Shown: positions 1-8,272 of the stretch, in pieces | Layout of the letters: each line of letters opens with the position of its first letter | Numbering within the stretch: position 1 is the stretch's first letter | Origin: JBPBQZ01 sp050955105 | GTDB taxonomy: Bacteria; Pseudomonadota; Gammaproteobacteria; Burkholderiales; Burkholderiaceae | DNA length: 24,085 bases | Assembly: GCA_050955105.1 (NCBI GenBank) | Contig: JBPBQZ010000114.1 | Coordinates: forward strand, 1 to 24,085 | Direction: 5' to 3' | The notes under the pieces: generated by a model | Told to the model about the DNA's origin: nothing | The model's input: the letters and a program-made list of their open reading frames with translations, nothing else | Databases searched by the model: none | Program-made: the position numbers and the translations under genes

Positions 1-1
1 C

Positions 2-691
2 GACCCGCAGGCGCTGACCCATCAGGCAAACCGCCGGCTCGAGGCGATCCAGCAGATGGAGGAATTGGGCGCGGGCTTCTATCTGGCGATGCACGATCTG
101 GAGATTCGCGGCGCCGGCGAGGTGCTGGGCGATCGTCAATCCGGCGAAATCCACGAAATCGGCTTCCAACTGTATTCGGACATGCTCGCGGATGCGGTGC
201 AGGCATTGAAGGAAGGCCGCGAGCCGGACTTGAATGTGCCGCTGGCCGCGACCACCGAGATCAATCTGCATGTGCCGGCGATTCTGCCGGCCGACTACTG
301 CGCCGACGTGCAGGAACGGCTGTCGCTTTACAAGCGCTTGGCCAGTGCGGCCACGGTCGACGCCATCGATACGGTGCATGAAGAACTGATCGATCGCTTT
401 GGCAAGCTGCCGCCGCAGGCGCAGGCACTCATCGAAACGCATCGACTGCGGCTTGCGGCGCTACCCTTGGGCATTGCCAAGATCGATGCGTCGGAAGTAT
501 CGATTGCGCTGCAGTTCATTCCGAATCCGCCCGTCGATGCCGGGCGCGTGATTGCGATGGTGCAAAAGCATCGGCATATGAAACTGGCGGGTCAGGACAA
601 GTTGCGCATTGAAATCCGCAGCCCCGACCTGGCGATTCGCGTAGCCACCGTCAAGGAGACGCTGCGCGCGCTGGGCGCGCCGACGATCTAG
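2..691 (+). CDS. mfd: Transcription-repair coupling factor Mfd, C-terminal part (5' end outside window)
   Basis: The frame is open from the left edge (codons begin at base 2) and ends at TAG 689-691, giving the last 229 residues. Mfd is a cytoplasmic DNA translocase that removes RNA polymerase stalled at lesions and recruits UvrA for transcription-coupled repair. The visible part starts inside the end of the helicase core (LEIRGAGEVLG and GEIHEIGFQLYSDML, typical of the last RecG-like motifs) and continues through the C-terminal TRCF domain (D7), which in the family binds the UvrB-homology module and keeps the enzyme autoinhibited. The sequence EINLHVPAILPADYCADVQERLSLYKRL matches the usual start of that domain (shown here only to locate it, at about bases 260-340). 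No internal ATG is the true start. It converges on potI with only three bases between the two stop codons. The identification is firm; only the missing N-terminus limits it. Confidence 0.97.
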   Translation, partial: DPQALTHQANRRLEAIQQMEELGAGFYLAMHDLEIRGAGEVLGDRQSGEIHEIGFQLYSDMLADAVQALKEGREPDLNVPLAATTEINLHVPAILPADYCADVQERLSLYKRLASAATVDAIDTVHEELIDRFGKLPPQAQALIETHRLRLAALPLGIAKIDASEVSIALQFIPNPPVDAGRVIAMVQKHRHMKLAGQDKLRIEIRSPDLAIRVATVKETLRALGAPTI

Positions 692-694
692 CGT

Positions 695-1522
695 TCAGTG
701 CAGCGCCAGTGCCGCGCCGCGTTTGGCTTCTGAACGGATGATGAGTCGGTTCGCCAGCAGCACGCCCACCGTCACGACGGCAATGAACAGCGTCGCCAAT
801 GCGTTCATTTCAGGATTCAACCCTAGCCGCACGCGCGAGAAAACGACCAGCGGCAGGGTCGTCGATCCGGGGCCTGAGAGAAAAGCGGACAGCACCACGT
901 CGTCGATCGACAGCGTGAACGACAGCAGCCAGCCGGCCATCAGCGCTTGCGAGATCGACGGCAGCGTGATCTGAAAAAACACGCCGAGCGGCGTGGCGCC
1001 CAGGTCGAGCGCCGCCTCTTCGATCGACGGGTCGAGTTCGCGCAAGCGCGACTGCACAATGATGGCCACATACGACAGGCACAGCATCACGTGGCCGATC
1101 CAGATCGTGACGATGCCGCGTCCGCTCGGCCAGCCCAGCAGCTTGCCCATCTCGATAAACAGCAATAACAAGGAAATGCCCTGGATCACTTCCGGGATCA
1201 CCAGCGGCGCGTTGATCATCGAGGTGTAGAGCGAAAAACCTCTGAACCGGCCGAGGCGCGTCATGACAAAGCCCGCCCACGTGCCGATCACCACCGAGGC
1301 GAAGGCGGTCATCAGGCCGATGCGCAAGGACAGCCAGGCCGCGTCGATCAGCTCGTCGTCGTCGAGCAGCGCTGCATACCAGCGCAGCGACGCATGCGTC
1401 CACACGGTCACCAGTTGCGAGTCGTTGAACGAATACACGACCAGGCTGACGATCGGAATATAGAGAAATACGAAGCCGATGCCGAGCGCGAGCATCTGCC
1501 AGAAGCGGTTCGGTCGCATCAT
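695..1522 (-). CDS. potI: Putrescine ABC transporter permease PotI
   Basis: This 275-residue inner-membrane protein is one of the two permeases of a PotFGHI-type polyamine importer (E. coli PotI is about 281 aa). About six hydrophobic segments are visible, the first at residues 9-31. The ABC-permease EAA loop, EEAALDLGATPLG at 168-180, contacts the ATPase. Segments such as NAPLVIPEVIQGISLLL (104-120) and SFTLSIDDVVLSAF (201-214) are characteristic of the PotC/PotI branch. The ATG at 1520-1522 overlaps the potH stop at 1519-1521 in an ATGA junction, so translation is probably coupled to potH. It is the last gene of the operon and converges on mfd. The exact polyamine preference cannot be read from the permease alone. 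Confidence 0.93.
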   Translation of the reverse strand: MMRPNRFWQMLALGIGFVFLYIPIVSLVVYSFNDSQLVTVWTHASLRWYAALLDDDELIDAAWLSLRIGLMTAFASVVIGTWAGFVMTRLGRFRGFSLYTSMINAPLVIPEVIQGISLLLLFIEMGKLLGWPSGRGIVTIWIGHVMLCLSYVAIIVQSRLRELDPSIEEAALDLGATPLGVFFQITLPSISQALMAGWLLSFTLSIDDVVLSAFLSGPGSTTLPLVVFSRVRLGLNPEMNALATLFIAVVTVGVLLANRLIIRSEAKRGAALALH

Positions 1523-2430
1523 GCTTCGGTGCTCTGCCGCGTCTGGAAATATTGGAAAAAAGCCATCGGCACCAGCAGCAGCAAAACCATCGCGCAGGTC
1601 ACTGCCGAGGCCATCGGCCAGTCGGAGTTACTGAAGAACTCGTCCCACATGACGCGGCCGATCATCAGCGTGTCGGCGCTGCCGAGCAATTGCGGAATCA
1701 CGTACTCACCGACCGCCGGGATGAACACCAGCAGGCAGCCGGCGATGATGCCGTTTTTCGACAACGGCAGCGTAATGCGCCAGAACGCGACCAGCGGCCG
1801 AGCCCCCAGATCGTAGGCAGCCTCCAGCAAGGTCATGTCCATTTTTACGAGATGCGCATAGAGCGGCATTACCAGGAACGGCAAATAGGTATAGACCATG
1901 CCGATATAGACCGCCCAGGTGGTGTGATACAGCTCGACCGGCGAATGCACCAGGCCGGTGGCCAACAGGAATTGGTTGAGCAAGCCGTTGTTTTTGAGAA
2001 TACCGATCCACGCATAGACGCGGATCAGGAACGATGTCCAGAACGGCAGCATCACGCCCATCAGCAGCAGACCGCGCCGCGCCGGACTGGAGCGCGCGAT
2101 GTAATAAGCCATCGGGTAGCCGAGCAGCAGACACAGTAGCGTCGACACCGCCGCGATCTCGACACTGCTCAGGTAAGTCTCGAAATACAAGCTGTCGGTG
2201 AACAGGAAGATGTAGTGCGACAGCTGCACGGTAATCTGCACCGCCTGGTCTTTTACCTCGATCAGCGCGGTGTAAGGCGGTATCGCCATGCGCAGATCGG
2301 CGAAGCTGATTTTCACCACCAGCAGAAACGGCACGAAAAAGAACAGCAGCAGCCAGCCGAACGGCACGGCAATGGTGACGGTGCGGCCCGAGGGTCGCAG
2401 CCCGCGCGCGGCCAGCAAGATGCGTTTCAT
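1519..2430 (-). CDS. potH: Putrescine ABC transporter permease PotH
   Basis: A 303-residue inner-membrane permease, close to the 317 aa of E. coli PotH, with an N-terminal membrane segment at about 20-40 and five further hydrophobic segments. The cytoplasmic coupling loop LEAAYDLGARPLVAFWRI (202-219) is the EAA motif of the family. MLPFWTSFLIRVYAW (127-141) and FIPAVGEYVIPQLLG (236-250) are signature stretches of PotB/PotH proteins. It should pair with PotI to form the transmembrane channel fed by PotF and driven by a PotG dimer. It starts with an ATG that overlaps the potG stop by four bases (2427-2430) and ends overlapping the potI start in the same way, so F-G-H-I look like one tightly coupled transcript. 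Confidence 0.94.
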   Translation of the reverse strand: MKRILLAARGLRPSGRTVTIAVPFGWLLLFFFVPFLLVVKISFADLRMAIPPYTALIEVKDQAVQITVQLSHYIFLFTDSLYFETYLSSVEIAAVSTLLCLLLGYPMAYYIARSSPARRGLLLMGVMLPFWTSFLIRVYAWIGILKNNGLLNQFLLATGLVHSPVELYHTTWAVYIGMVYTYLPFLVMPLYAHLVKMDMTLLEAAYDLGARPLVAFWRITLPLSKNGIIAGCLLVFIPAVGEYVIPQLLGSADTLMIGRVMWDEFFSNSDWPMASAVTCAMVLLLLVPMAFFQYFQTRQSTEA

Positions 2431-3545
2431 GCGGTTAGCACCGTGCCGGCGGAAGGCGTCCAGCTGACGCAGACCTCGTCGTCGTAAGCCGGCGCACCGT
2501 GTTCGGCGAGCGCCAGGCTGGAGACATTCGCAGTGACGGTTTTACCGGACGCGAGCGCAACGTGATAGACCGTATAGCCGCCGAAATAAGCAATATTGGC
2601 GACGTGGCCGCGTTCCCAGTTGTAGTCCACAGTGGGCGGCGTGCGCGACAGGCGAATGCGCTCGGGCCGCACCGAGATGGCCACCGGCATGCCGAGCGGG
2701 CCGCTGACGCCGTGATTCACATAGAGTCGGCGCGACAGATCGCCACTCTCCACGAAGATGTGGTCGGGCTCGTCTTCGACGACATGGCCTTCGAACATAT
2801 TGGTCGAGCCGATAAAGCTGGCCGAGAAGCGCGTATTCGGGAATTCATACACCTGCTGGGGCGTGCCCACCTGCACGATCTCGCCTTCGCTCATCACCGC
2901 CAGACGATGCGCCATGGTCATCGCTTCTTCCTGATCGTGCGTCACCATCACGCAGGTCACGCCAACCCGATCGAGAATGCCTACCAGCTCAATCTGCGTG
3001 CGCTGGCGGATCTGCTTGTCGAGCGCCGACATCGGCTCGTCGAGCAGCAATAGCTTGGGCCGCTTGACCAGGCTGCGCGCCAAGGCCACGCGCTGCTGCT
3101 GGCCACCGGACAATTGCTGCGGTTTGCGCGTTGCATAGCGGCTCATCTGCACCAGTTCCAGCGCATCCGCCACGCGTTCGCGCAACTCGGCGCGCGGCGT
3201 GCGTTCCTGACGCAAGCCGAAGCCGACGTTCGATTCGACCGTCATATGCGGAAACAAGGCATACGATTGGAACATCATGTTCACCGGACGCCGATACGGC
3301 GGCAGCGTCGACAGGTCTTCGCCGTCGACGATGATGCGGCCGGCGCTCGGTGTTTCGAGACCGGCCAGCATGCGCAGCAGCGTCGACTTGCCGCATCCCG
3401 AACTGCCGAGCAAGGCAAACAGCTCTTTCTTCGCGACTGTCAGGCTGACCTGCCGTACCGCGATGGTGCCGCCGAAGCGCTTGACCACATCGATCACTTC
3501 GACAAAAGGCTCAGGCGCGCTGACGGCGCCGGGAATTGCGGCCAC
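2427..3545 (-). CDS. potG: Putrescine ABC transporter ATP-binding protein PotG
   Basis: A 372-residue cytoplasmic ATPase that powers polyamine uptake. It has Walker A GSSGCGKST at 47-55, Q-loop Q93, signature LSGGQ at 145-149, Walker B LLLLDEP at 165-171 and the switch histidine H203 (MVTHD). A C-terminal TOBE regulatory domain covers about 285-372. E. coli PotG is 377 aa. The start is not an ATG: the reading frame stays open upstream into potF, but family similarity begins near PFVEVIDVVKRFGG (residue 13 on). I chose the GTG at 3545-3543, two bases after the potF stop (3550-3548), with a weak ACAGGG upstream. A TTG at 3551-3549 that overlaps the potF stop is a close alternative. The stop overlaps the potH start. 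Confidence 0.93.
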   Translation of the reverse strand: MAAIPGAVSAPEPFVEVIDVVKRFGGTIAVRQVSLTVAKKELFALLGSSGCGKSTLLRMLAGLETPSAGRIIVDGEDLSTLPPYRRPVNMMFQSYALFPHMTVESNVGFGLRQERTPRAELRERVADALELVQMSRYATRKPQQLSGGQQQRVALARSLVKRPKLLLLDEPMSALDKQIRQRTQIELVGILDRVGVTCVMVTHDQEEAMTMAHRLAVMSEGEIVQVGTPQQVYEFPNTRFSASFIGSTNMFEGHVVEDEPDHIFVESGDLSRRLYVNHGVSGPLGMPVAISVRPERIRLSRTPPTVDYNWERGHVANIAYFGGYTVYHVALASGKTVTANVSSLALAEHGAPAYDDEVCVSWTPSAGTVLTA

Positions 3546-3547
3546 GC

Positions 3548-4732
3548 TCAATGCCCTGTCTTGAACTCGGTCCACAGGCGCGTTTGCAAACGCGTTACTT
3601 CCGGGGGCAGCGGCTTGAGCAGGAACAAGGTTTTCAAGACAGCCGGCGACGGATAGATGGCTGGATCGCTGACCACTGCCTTGTCGACATACTGGCGTGC
3701 CTGCAGGTTCGCGCTGGGGTAATAGACCGCGTTGGTGATGCCGGCATGTACTTGCGGTGTCTCGATATAGTTGATCCATTCGAGGGCTGCTTGCTGATGC
3801 TGGGCATCTTTGGGAATCGCCATCACGTCGAACCAGATCGGCGCGCCGCCTTTCGGAATGATGTATTGGATGGTGTAAGGCTTCTTCGCATCGAGCGCAC
3901 GATGCCGGGCGATCGTCACGTCGCCGGACCAGCCGTAGGTAAAGCAGATATCACCACCCACCAGGTCATTGATATAGCCGGACGAATCGAATTGCTTGAT
4001 GAACGGCCGGATCTTCTTCAGCACTTGCAACGCGGCCTGATAGTCGGCCGGATTGGTACTGTTGGGATCCTTGCCCATATAGTGCAGCGTGGCCGCGAAC
4101 ATCTGGTCGGGCGCATCGAGCACCGACACGCCACAAGCCTTCAGCTTCGACAGGTTTTCAGGCTTGAAGAGAATGTCCCAGCTGTCGAGCGGCGCGTTCT
4201 TGCCCAGCAGTTGCTGGACTTTCTCGACGTTATAGCCAAGGCCGGTGGTGCCGTAGGCCCAGGGTACGACATAGCGGTTGCCCGGATCGGCACCGGCCAC
4301 CAGCGCCATCAGTTGCGGATCGAGATTTTTGAGATTCGGTAATTTGGACTTGTCGAGCGGCGCAAACAGGCCGGCCTGGATCTGGCGCCCCGCGTAATTG
4401 CTGGTCGGCACCACGATGTCGTAGCCGGAATTGCCGGTCAGCAGTTTCGCCTGCAGGGTGTCGTCGCTATCGTAGTTGTCGTAGCGCACCTTCACACCCG
4501 TCTGTTTCTCGAAATTAGGTATGGTGTCCTTGGCGATGTAATCAGACCAATTGTAAACGTTCAACTGAGTGTCTTTCGCCCAAGCGGCGCCGCCCGCAGC
4601 CAGGCTGAGCACGCCAAGCAGTGCACCGGCCAGCGCGCCGCGCGCGGCCGCGCGCAGGCCCCGCGTGGGTCGCGTCGCCCGCTGCGATGCCGTCGGGAGG
4701 CCATGGCCCATGCGCGTCTCGAGTCTTGTCAT
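3548..4732 (-). CDS. potF: Periplasmic putrescine-binding protein PotF
   Basis: A 394-residue extracytoplasmic solute-binding protein, first gene of the importer operon. The N-terminus is Arg-rich followed by a hydrophobic core and a cleavage site after Ala52 (AWA, then KDTQLNVYNWSDYI), a Sec signal peptide that is longer than usual because of about 28 extra residues. The mature start LNVYNWSDYI (57-66) is the hallmark of the PotD/PotF family; its Trp62 and Ser63 correspond to known polyamine-contacting positions. GDICFTYGWSGD (260-271) and WFDVMAIP (300-307) are further family segments, with Asp302 the likely amine ligand. The ATG at 4732 is preceded by GGGGGA at seven bases. A second ATG at residue 8 is possible. 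Putrescine rather than spermidine is inferred from operon order and PotF-like features, not proven. Confidence 0.92.
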   Translation of the reverse strand: MTRLETRMGHGLPTASQRATRPTRGLRAAARGALAGALLGVLSLAAGGAAWAKDTQLNVYNWSDYIAKDTIPNFEKQTGVKVRYDNYDSDDTLQAKLLTGNSGYDIVVPTSNYAGRQIQAGLFAPLDKSKLPNLKNLDPQLMALVAGADPGNRYVVPWAYGTTGLGYNVEKVQQLLGKNAPLDSWDILFKPENLSKLKACGVSVLDAPDQMFAATLHYMGKDPNSTNPADYQAALQVLKKIRPFIKQFDSSGYINDLVGGDICFTYGWSGDVTIARHRALDAKKPYTIQYIIPKGGAPIWFDVMAIPKDAQHQQAALEWINYIETPQVHAGITNAVYYPSANLQARQYVDKAVVSDPAIYPSPAVLKTLFLLKPLPPEVTRLQTRLWTEFKTGH

Positions 4733-5083
4733 TGTGTTCCCCCGTGGAAAGTCGAAACGCTACCATTAAATGCGCGGCCAGCAAAAACAATTGCACCGCC
4801 GCAACGCCCTGGCGCGCCGCGCGCATCTGGCAAAAACTGCTTAGTCGTGCCACGGCCGCCAGCGCGCCTTGCTTGGCCCGCGCGCCAAGCGTGGGAGCCA
4901 AGCTCGGTACAAAGCCCGCGAGGCCCGTGAGTCGGCAAACTGACTCTTGGTTTATGCTGGTTGTGCTCTGCGGCGCGGATGGTTCTGAAAGGCGCGCTGC
5001 TTTGGCAGATCGCAGCGCCGCGAAGCGCGCTAGCTGGCTCGGCGAATGTCTCGCTCATGCATGATTTTCCAAGGAAACGCTCA
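4733..5083. other. Divergent intergenic region between potF and ohr
   Basis: This gap of 351 bases separates two divergent genes and should hold both promoters. On the minus strand a TTTAAT -10-like hexamer lies about 40 bases upstream of potF, but I found no convincing -35 at the right distance. A short inverted repeat, GAGTC-8-GACTC, lies at 4929-4946. The ohr ribosome-binding site AAGGAA is at 5071-5076. A minus-strand frame of 109 codons (4729-5058) and plus-strand frames here show no family features and look like chance openings in GC-rich DNA. I saw no gene for the MarR-type regulator OhrR. Confidence 0.6.
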
Positions 5084-5506
5084 ATGAAAACGCTCTATAC
5101 GGCCCATGCCACCAGCACCGGTGGACGCGACGGGCGCTCGCGCTCGAGTGATGGCGTGATCGATGTGAAACTCGCGGTACCGAAGGAAATGGGCGGTGGC
5201 GGCGGCGCGGATGCGACCAATCCCGAACAATTGTTTGCCGCCGGCTATTCGGCGTGCTTTCTTGGCGCGCTGAAACTGGTGGCTGGCAAAGAGAAAATCG
5301 CGATTTCGCGCGAGGCCACGGTAACCGCCGACGTGAGCATCGGCCAGGACGACAGTGGCGGCTTCGGCATTGCCGTGGTGCTGCATGTGGCGTCGCCCGG
5401 CACCGACCGCGCCGAACTCGAAAAGGCCGTGCAGGCGGCGCACCAGGTGTGCCCGTATTCCAAGGCCACACGCAACAACGTCGATGTGGAATTGAAGGTC
5501 GATTAA
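5084..5506 (+). CDS. ohr: Organic hydroperoxide resistance protein Ohr (OsmC/Ohr family)
   Basis: A 140-residue cytoplasmic thiol peroxidase that reduces organic hydroperoxides, in the family using lipoylated proteins as reductant. The two catalytic cysteines are Cys58 (YSACFLGAL) and Cys123 (HQVCPYS). Glu48 (NPEQLFAAGY) and Arg15 (GGRDGRS) fit the Arg-Glu pair that activates the peroxidatic Cys. The N-terminal LYTAHATSTGGRDGR is diagnostic for Ohr rather than OsmC. Length is standard. The frame is open upstream to 4961, but the ATG at 5084 has a good AAGGAA site eight bases upstream and places the family N-terminus correctly. The usual neighbour ohrR is absent; the next gene is a LysR regulator on the same strand, 265 bases away. 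Whether that regulator controls ohr is unknown. Confidence 0.96.
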   Translation: MKTLYTAHATSTGGRDGRSRSSDGVIDVKLAVPKEMGGGGGADATNPEQLFAAGYSACFLGALKLVAGKEKIAISREATVTADVSIGQDDSGGFGIAVVLHVASPGTDRAELEKAVQAAHQVCPYSKATRNNVDVELKVD

Positions 5507-5563
5507 GCCACCGCGCCCGACCCTCTGATAGCGTGTGTCGGGTTTTGTCAGGTTTATGCAAAA

Positions 5564-5621
5564 GGCGCCGGAACAGCGGACAATAGCGGTTGATGCAAGA
5601 ACCGTTCGTGTCGCCGGCGCC
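5564..5621. terminator. Nested inverted repeat downstream of ohr, possible bidirectional terminator
   Basis: The 8-base arms GGCGCCGG (5564-5571) and CCGGCGCC (5614-5621) are perfect reverse complements. Inside them a second perfect pair, CGGTT (5587-5591) and AACCG (5600-5604), closes an 8-base loop. The element is followed by GTTTTACGTTT on the plus strand and preceded by GCAAAA (TTTTGC on the minus strand). It sits 57 bases after the ohr stop, as a terminator would, but the T tract is short and interrupted. It could instead be a structured leader or protein-binding site for the LysR gene. Confidence 0.4.
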
Positions 5622-5771
5622 GTTTTACGTTTATCTCGCCTTCGTGTCGCGGGGTGTTCGACCGTGTTCACGCATCGGGCAACGGCGCAGTCATCGCGTT
5701 GCTGCCTATTAGAACGATTGTCGCCAATCAGCGCAGCGTGGCCCTTTCTTGTCTCAAAAAGCTATTTACTG

Positions 5772-6701
5772 ATGGATCAACTCAGCGCAATGCGCATTCT
5801 GGTCAAGGCGGCTGACGCGGGCGGCTTCGGCCGGGCTGCCGCGCAGCTCGACGTGTCGAATGCCACGGTCACCCGCGCCATCGGCCTGCTGGAAGCGCAT
5901 CTCAATACCCGCCTTTTCAATCGCACCACACGCAGTCTGTCGCTTACCGAAGCCGGTGTGTCTTATGTGGAGAACTGCCGCCGGCTGCTCGAAGAGCTGG
6001 ACGAGGTCGAATCGAATATCGTCGATGCCGCGCGTCGCCCCTCGGGCACGCTGCGCATCGCCGTATCGTCGACCTTCGCACTGTTCGGCATGATGCCGAT
6101 GCTGACGGCGTTCTATACGCGCTACCCCGGCGTTACCGTGCGCATGACATTGATCGATCGCGTCATCGATCTGGTCGAAGAAGGCTACGACATTGGCATC
6201 GTGCCGCCCAATATGGTGAGCAGCAAAACCATCGTCAGCCGGCCGCTGATCAAGACGCGGCCGATCGTCGTGGCCGCACCCGGTTACCTGGCGCAATTCA
6301 AGGAGCCGCAGCGACCCAGTGACCTGAACAATCTATCGTTGCTGAGTCCCACGGTCGATTCGAATCGTGTCTCCTGGGATTTCGAAGGCCCGCATGGCGT
6401 CGAGCACATCAATTTCGAACCGATCTTCATCGTCAACAACGCCTTGATGTTGCGCCAGGCCGCATTGGCTGGCCTGGGGGTATCGATGCTGCCCGACAGC
6501 GTGGTCGTCGACGATTTGCGCAACGGTTCCCTGATTCAGTTGCTGCCCGAATATTCACTCATGGGCGGCAACATCGAGTTGCTGCTGGTCTATCCGAGCC
6601 GTGAATATCAGGCGAAGCGCACGCGCGCCTTCATCGACCTCACCACCGAATATCTCACTGAATACCGACAACAATTGCTGGCGGTGGGTGCGAGCATCTG
6701 A
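5772..6701 (+). CDS. LysR-family transcriptional regulator (CrgA/DhcR-like)
   Basis: A 309-residue DNA-binding regulator. The winged helix-turn-helix is at about 3-61 (FGRAAAQLDVSNATVTRAI is the HTH core, then LFNRTTRSLSLTEAG), followed by the linker helix and a periplasmic-binding-protein-like effector domain at about 92-298. The opening MDQLSAMRILVKAADAGGF is typical of the CrgA-like subgroup. The frame is open upstream to 5535, but the added residues do not look conserved, and the ATG at 5772 gives the family length; no strong ribosome-binding site is visible. Its stop TGA (6699-6701) shares a base with an in-frame ATG of the following phospholipase frame, so the two genes may be cotranscribed. 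LysR proteins often regulate a neighbour; candidate targets are ohr upstream and pldA downstream. The effector is not predictable. Confidence 0.93.
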   Translation: MDQLSAMRILVKAADAGGFGRAAAQLDVSNATVTRAIGLLEAHLNTRLFNRTTRSLSLTEAGVSYVENCRRLLEELDEVESNIVDAARRPSGTLRIAVSSTFALFGMMPMLTAFYTRYPGVTVRMTLIDRVIDLVEEGYDIGIVPPNMVSSKTIVSRPLIKTRPIVVAAPGYLAQFKEPQRPSDLNNLSLLSPTVDSNRVSWDFEGPHGVEHINFEPIFIVNNALMLRQAALAGLGVSMLPDSVVVDDLRNGSLIQLLPEYSLMGGNIELLLVYPSREYQAKRTRAFIDLTTEYLTEYRQQLLAVGASI

Positions 6702-6745
6702 TGCGCGGCCAGCTAGCTGCGCGCAACCCCTCTATAGGAAAATCC

Positions 6746-8029
6746 ATGGCTTCCCTGGCTGTCTCCTGCGCCGCCGCAGCGCTTCTCGTAGGCGTTTGCC
6801 CGGTGGCCGCATTGGCCGATGTAGTGGTATTGCCGCCGCCTGCAATCGCGCCGGCCAATCAGCCCTTGGAGATCGTGTTGATGTTTTCGCGCGATGAGGA
6901 TGGTCGGGCGGGAGCTGGCGCGGCGCGCGGCGAGACCGTGCCGCCGACGCTCACCGCAACCTTGACAAATGGCGACACGCCGCCGACGCCGCTGCTGCTG
7001 CATCGCGTAGGCGATGCGCCGGCGGTACTACGGCTGCGGCCCGGACAGTTCCGCAAAATTCGTTATCAGGCGCCATGGCCCGATGCGGTGCGCGGCACCG
7101 TGCGCTTGGGGATTACCGGCTTCAACAGCGCCGCCGCGCTGGTGACGCTCGATCGCGGCAAAAACGCCAGCGCGGCCGTTGCGGCCGCCGCTGCGGCACC
7201 GCCTACCGCGGTGGCAGCCACCGCGATCGCCGATAGCTCGGCCGCCGGCAAGCTGCCGGGCACTGTACCAGGCGCTGGCGTGTCTCCGACGGCCGCGGCG
7301 CCGAATGCCGTATCCGAAAGCCGGCTATCGTTCTACGAGCCTTTTTATTTGGCGGCCGGCATCAACGGCGACACCACCGCGCGTTTTCAGATCAGCTTCA
7401 AATATCGCATCATTCAGCCGAAAGACCCGGCGTCGAAGGCCTTGTTCGACAATTTGTATTTTGGCTATACGCAGCAATCGATCTGGGATCTGAGCCAGGA
7501 ATCGGCGCCGTTCCGTGACACCAGCTACAAGCCTTCGGTGTTCTATTACCTGCCTGACGTCGGCGTGCACAGCCGCTGGTTCGATTCGATCGGCCTGCAG
7601 ACTGGCTTCGAACACGAATCGAATGGCAAGGCCGGCAGCCAATCACGCGGCATCAACATTGCCTATGTCGAACCGATCATCCATTTTGGCAATCCGCTAG
7701 GCAATCAGTTGACGATCGCCCCGAAGGTCTATTACTACCTTGAGAAAAGTGACAATGAGGACATTGCTGACTACCGTGGCTATGCCGATCTGTTGATCAA
7801 ATACGGTAGCGCCGATGGCCTGCAGCTGGCCACCACATTGCGCAAGGGCACGCGTGGTCTATACGGCAGTGTCGATGCGCAACTGACTTATCCGCTGCAG
7901 AGATTGCTGGGAGGCGCCTGGGGCGGCTATGCGTGGCTCGGCTATTTCAACGGCTATGGCGAAGATCTGCTCGACTACAACCAGCGGCAACATTGGGTTG
8001 CGCGCATCGGCTACAGCATCGCCCGTTAG
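6746..8029 (+). CDS. pldA: Outer-membrane phospholipase A (OMPLA/PldA family) with long N-terminal extension
   Basis: A 427-residue outer-membrane enzyme that hydrolyses phospholipid acyl esters (A1/A2) when lipids reach the outer leaflet. The signal peptide ends at about Ala24 (ALA, then DVVV). Residues 25-190 form an extension, including an Ala-rich stretch at about 140-165, absent from the 289-aa E. coli protein. The 12-strand barrel follows from about 193. The catalytic triad is intact: His290, Ser292 and Asn304 in HESNGKAGSQSRGIN have the spacing +2 and +14 of E. coli H142, S144, N156. APFRDTSYKPSVFYYLP (254-270) is another family block. The ATG at 6746 has AGGA seven bases upstream; an earlier in-frame ATG at 6701 overlaps the LysR stop but lacks a site and would spoil the signal peptide. 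Identification firm, function of the extension unknown. Confidence 0.93.
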   Translation: MASLAVSCAAAALLVGVCPVAALADVVVLPPPAIAPANQPLEIVLMFSRDEDGRAGAGAARGETVPPTLTATLTNGDTPPTPLLLHRVGDAPAVLRLRPGQFRKIRYQAPWPDAVRGTVRLGITGFNSAAALVTLDRGKNASAAVAAAAAAPPTAVAATAIADSSAAGKLPGTVPGAGVSPTAAAPNAVSESRLSFYEPFYLAAGINGDTTARFQISFKYRIIQPKDPASKALFDNLYFGYTQQSIWDLSQESAPFRDTSYKPSVFYYLPDVGVHSRWFDSIGLQTGFEHESNGKAGSQSRGINIAYVEPIIHFGNPLGNQLTIAPKVYYYLEKSDNEDIADYRGYADLLIKYGSADGLQLATTLRKGTRGLYGSVDAQLTYPLQRLLGGAWGGYAWLGYFNGYGEDLLDYNQRQHWVARIGYSIAR

Positions 8030-8073
8030 AATGCAGCCGCCGTCTTATGCAGCACCAACCCGAGAATCAAGCG

Positions 8074-8268
8074 ATGTCCGAACTACATGACCGCCCCGAC
8101 AGCCCCTGCATCGGCGTCTGCTCGACTTTGTTCGACGACGTTTGCAAGGGTTGCGGGCGCACCGCCGCCGAGGTATCGGGCTGGGTATTCCTGACGGAGG
8201 CGGAACGACGCGCGATCTGGGCGCGCATCGAAGGCGCAGGCACAGCCATGCGCTTCACGCGCAAGTGA
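8074..8268 (+). CDS. Small cysteine-rich DUF1289 protein
   Basis: A 64-residue protein with the pattern C-x3-C-x7-C-x2-C (Cys12, Cys16, Cys24, Cys27) in SPCIGVC and DVCKGCGRT, followed by SGWVFLTEAERRAIWARI. This is the DUF1289 (YdhL-like) family, whose cysteines suggest a metal site, probably zinc; the biological role is not established. I chose the ATG at 8074 because GAGAA lies seven bases upstream; an ATG at 8047 would add nine residues and cannot be excluded. The gene begins 44 bases after the pldA stop on the same strand and may be cotranscribed with it. It converges on ybiT with four bases between stops. Confidence 0.88.
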   Translation: MSELHDRPDSPCIGVCSTLFDDVCKGCGRTAAEVSGWVFLTEAERRAIWARIEGAGTAMRFTRK

Positions 8269-8272
8269 GTTC

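Noticed and set aside
3546..3779. N-terminal extension of potG into potF, which could be read as a fused or longer ATPase
   Set aside because: The extra 77 residues have no similarity to the family and overlap potF coding sequence; a GTG start just after the potF stop gives the normal length.
3536..4342. Plus-strand frame of 268 codons opposite potF
   Set aside because: Mirror frame of a well-supported periplasmic binding protein; no motif and no ribosome-binding site.
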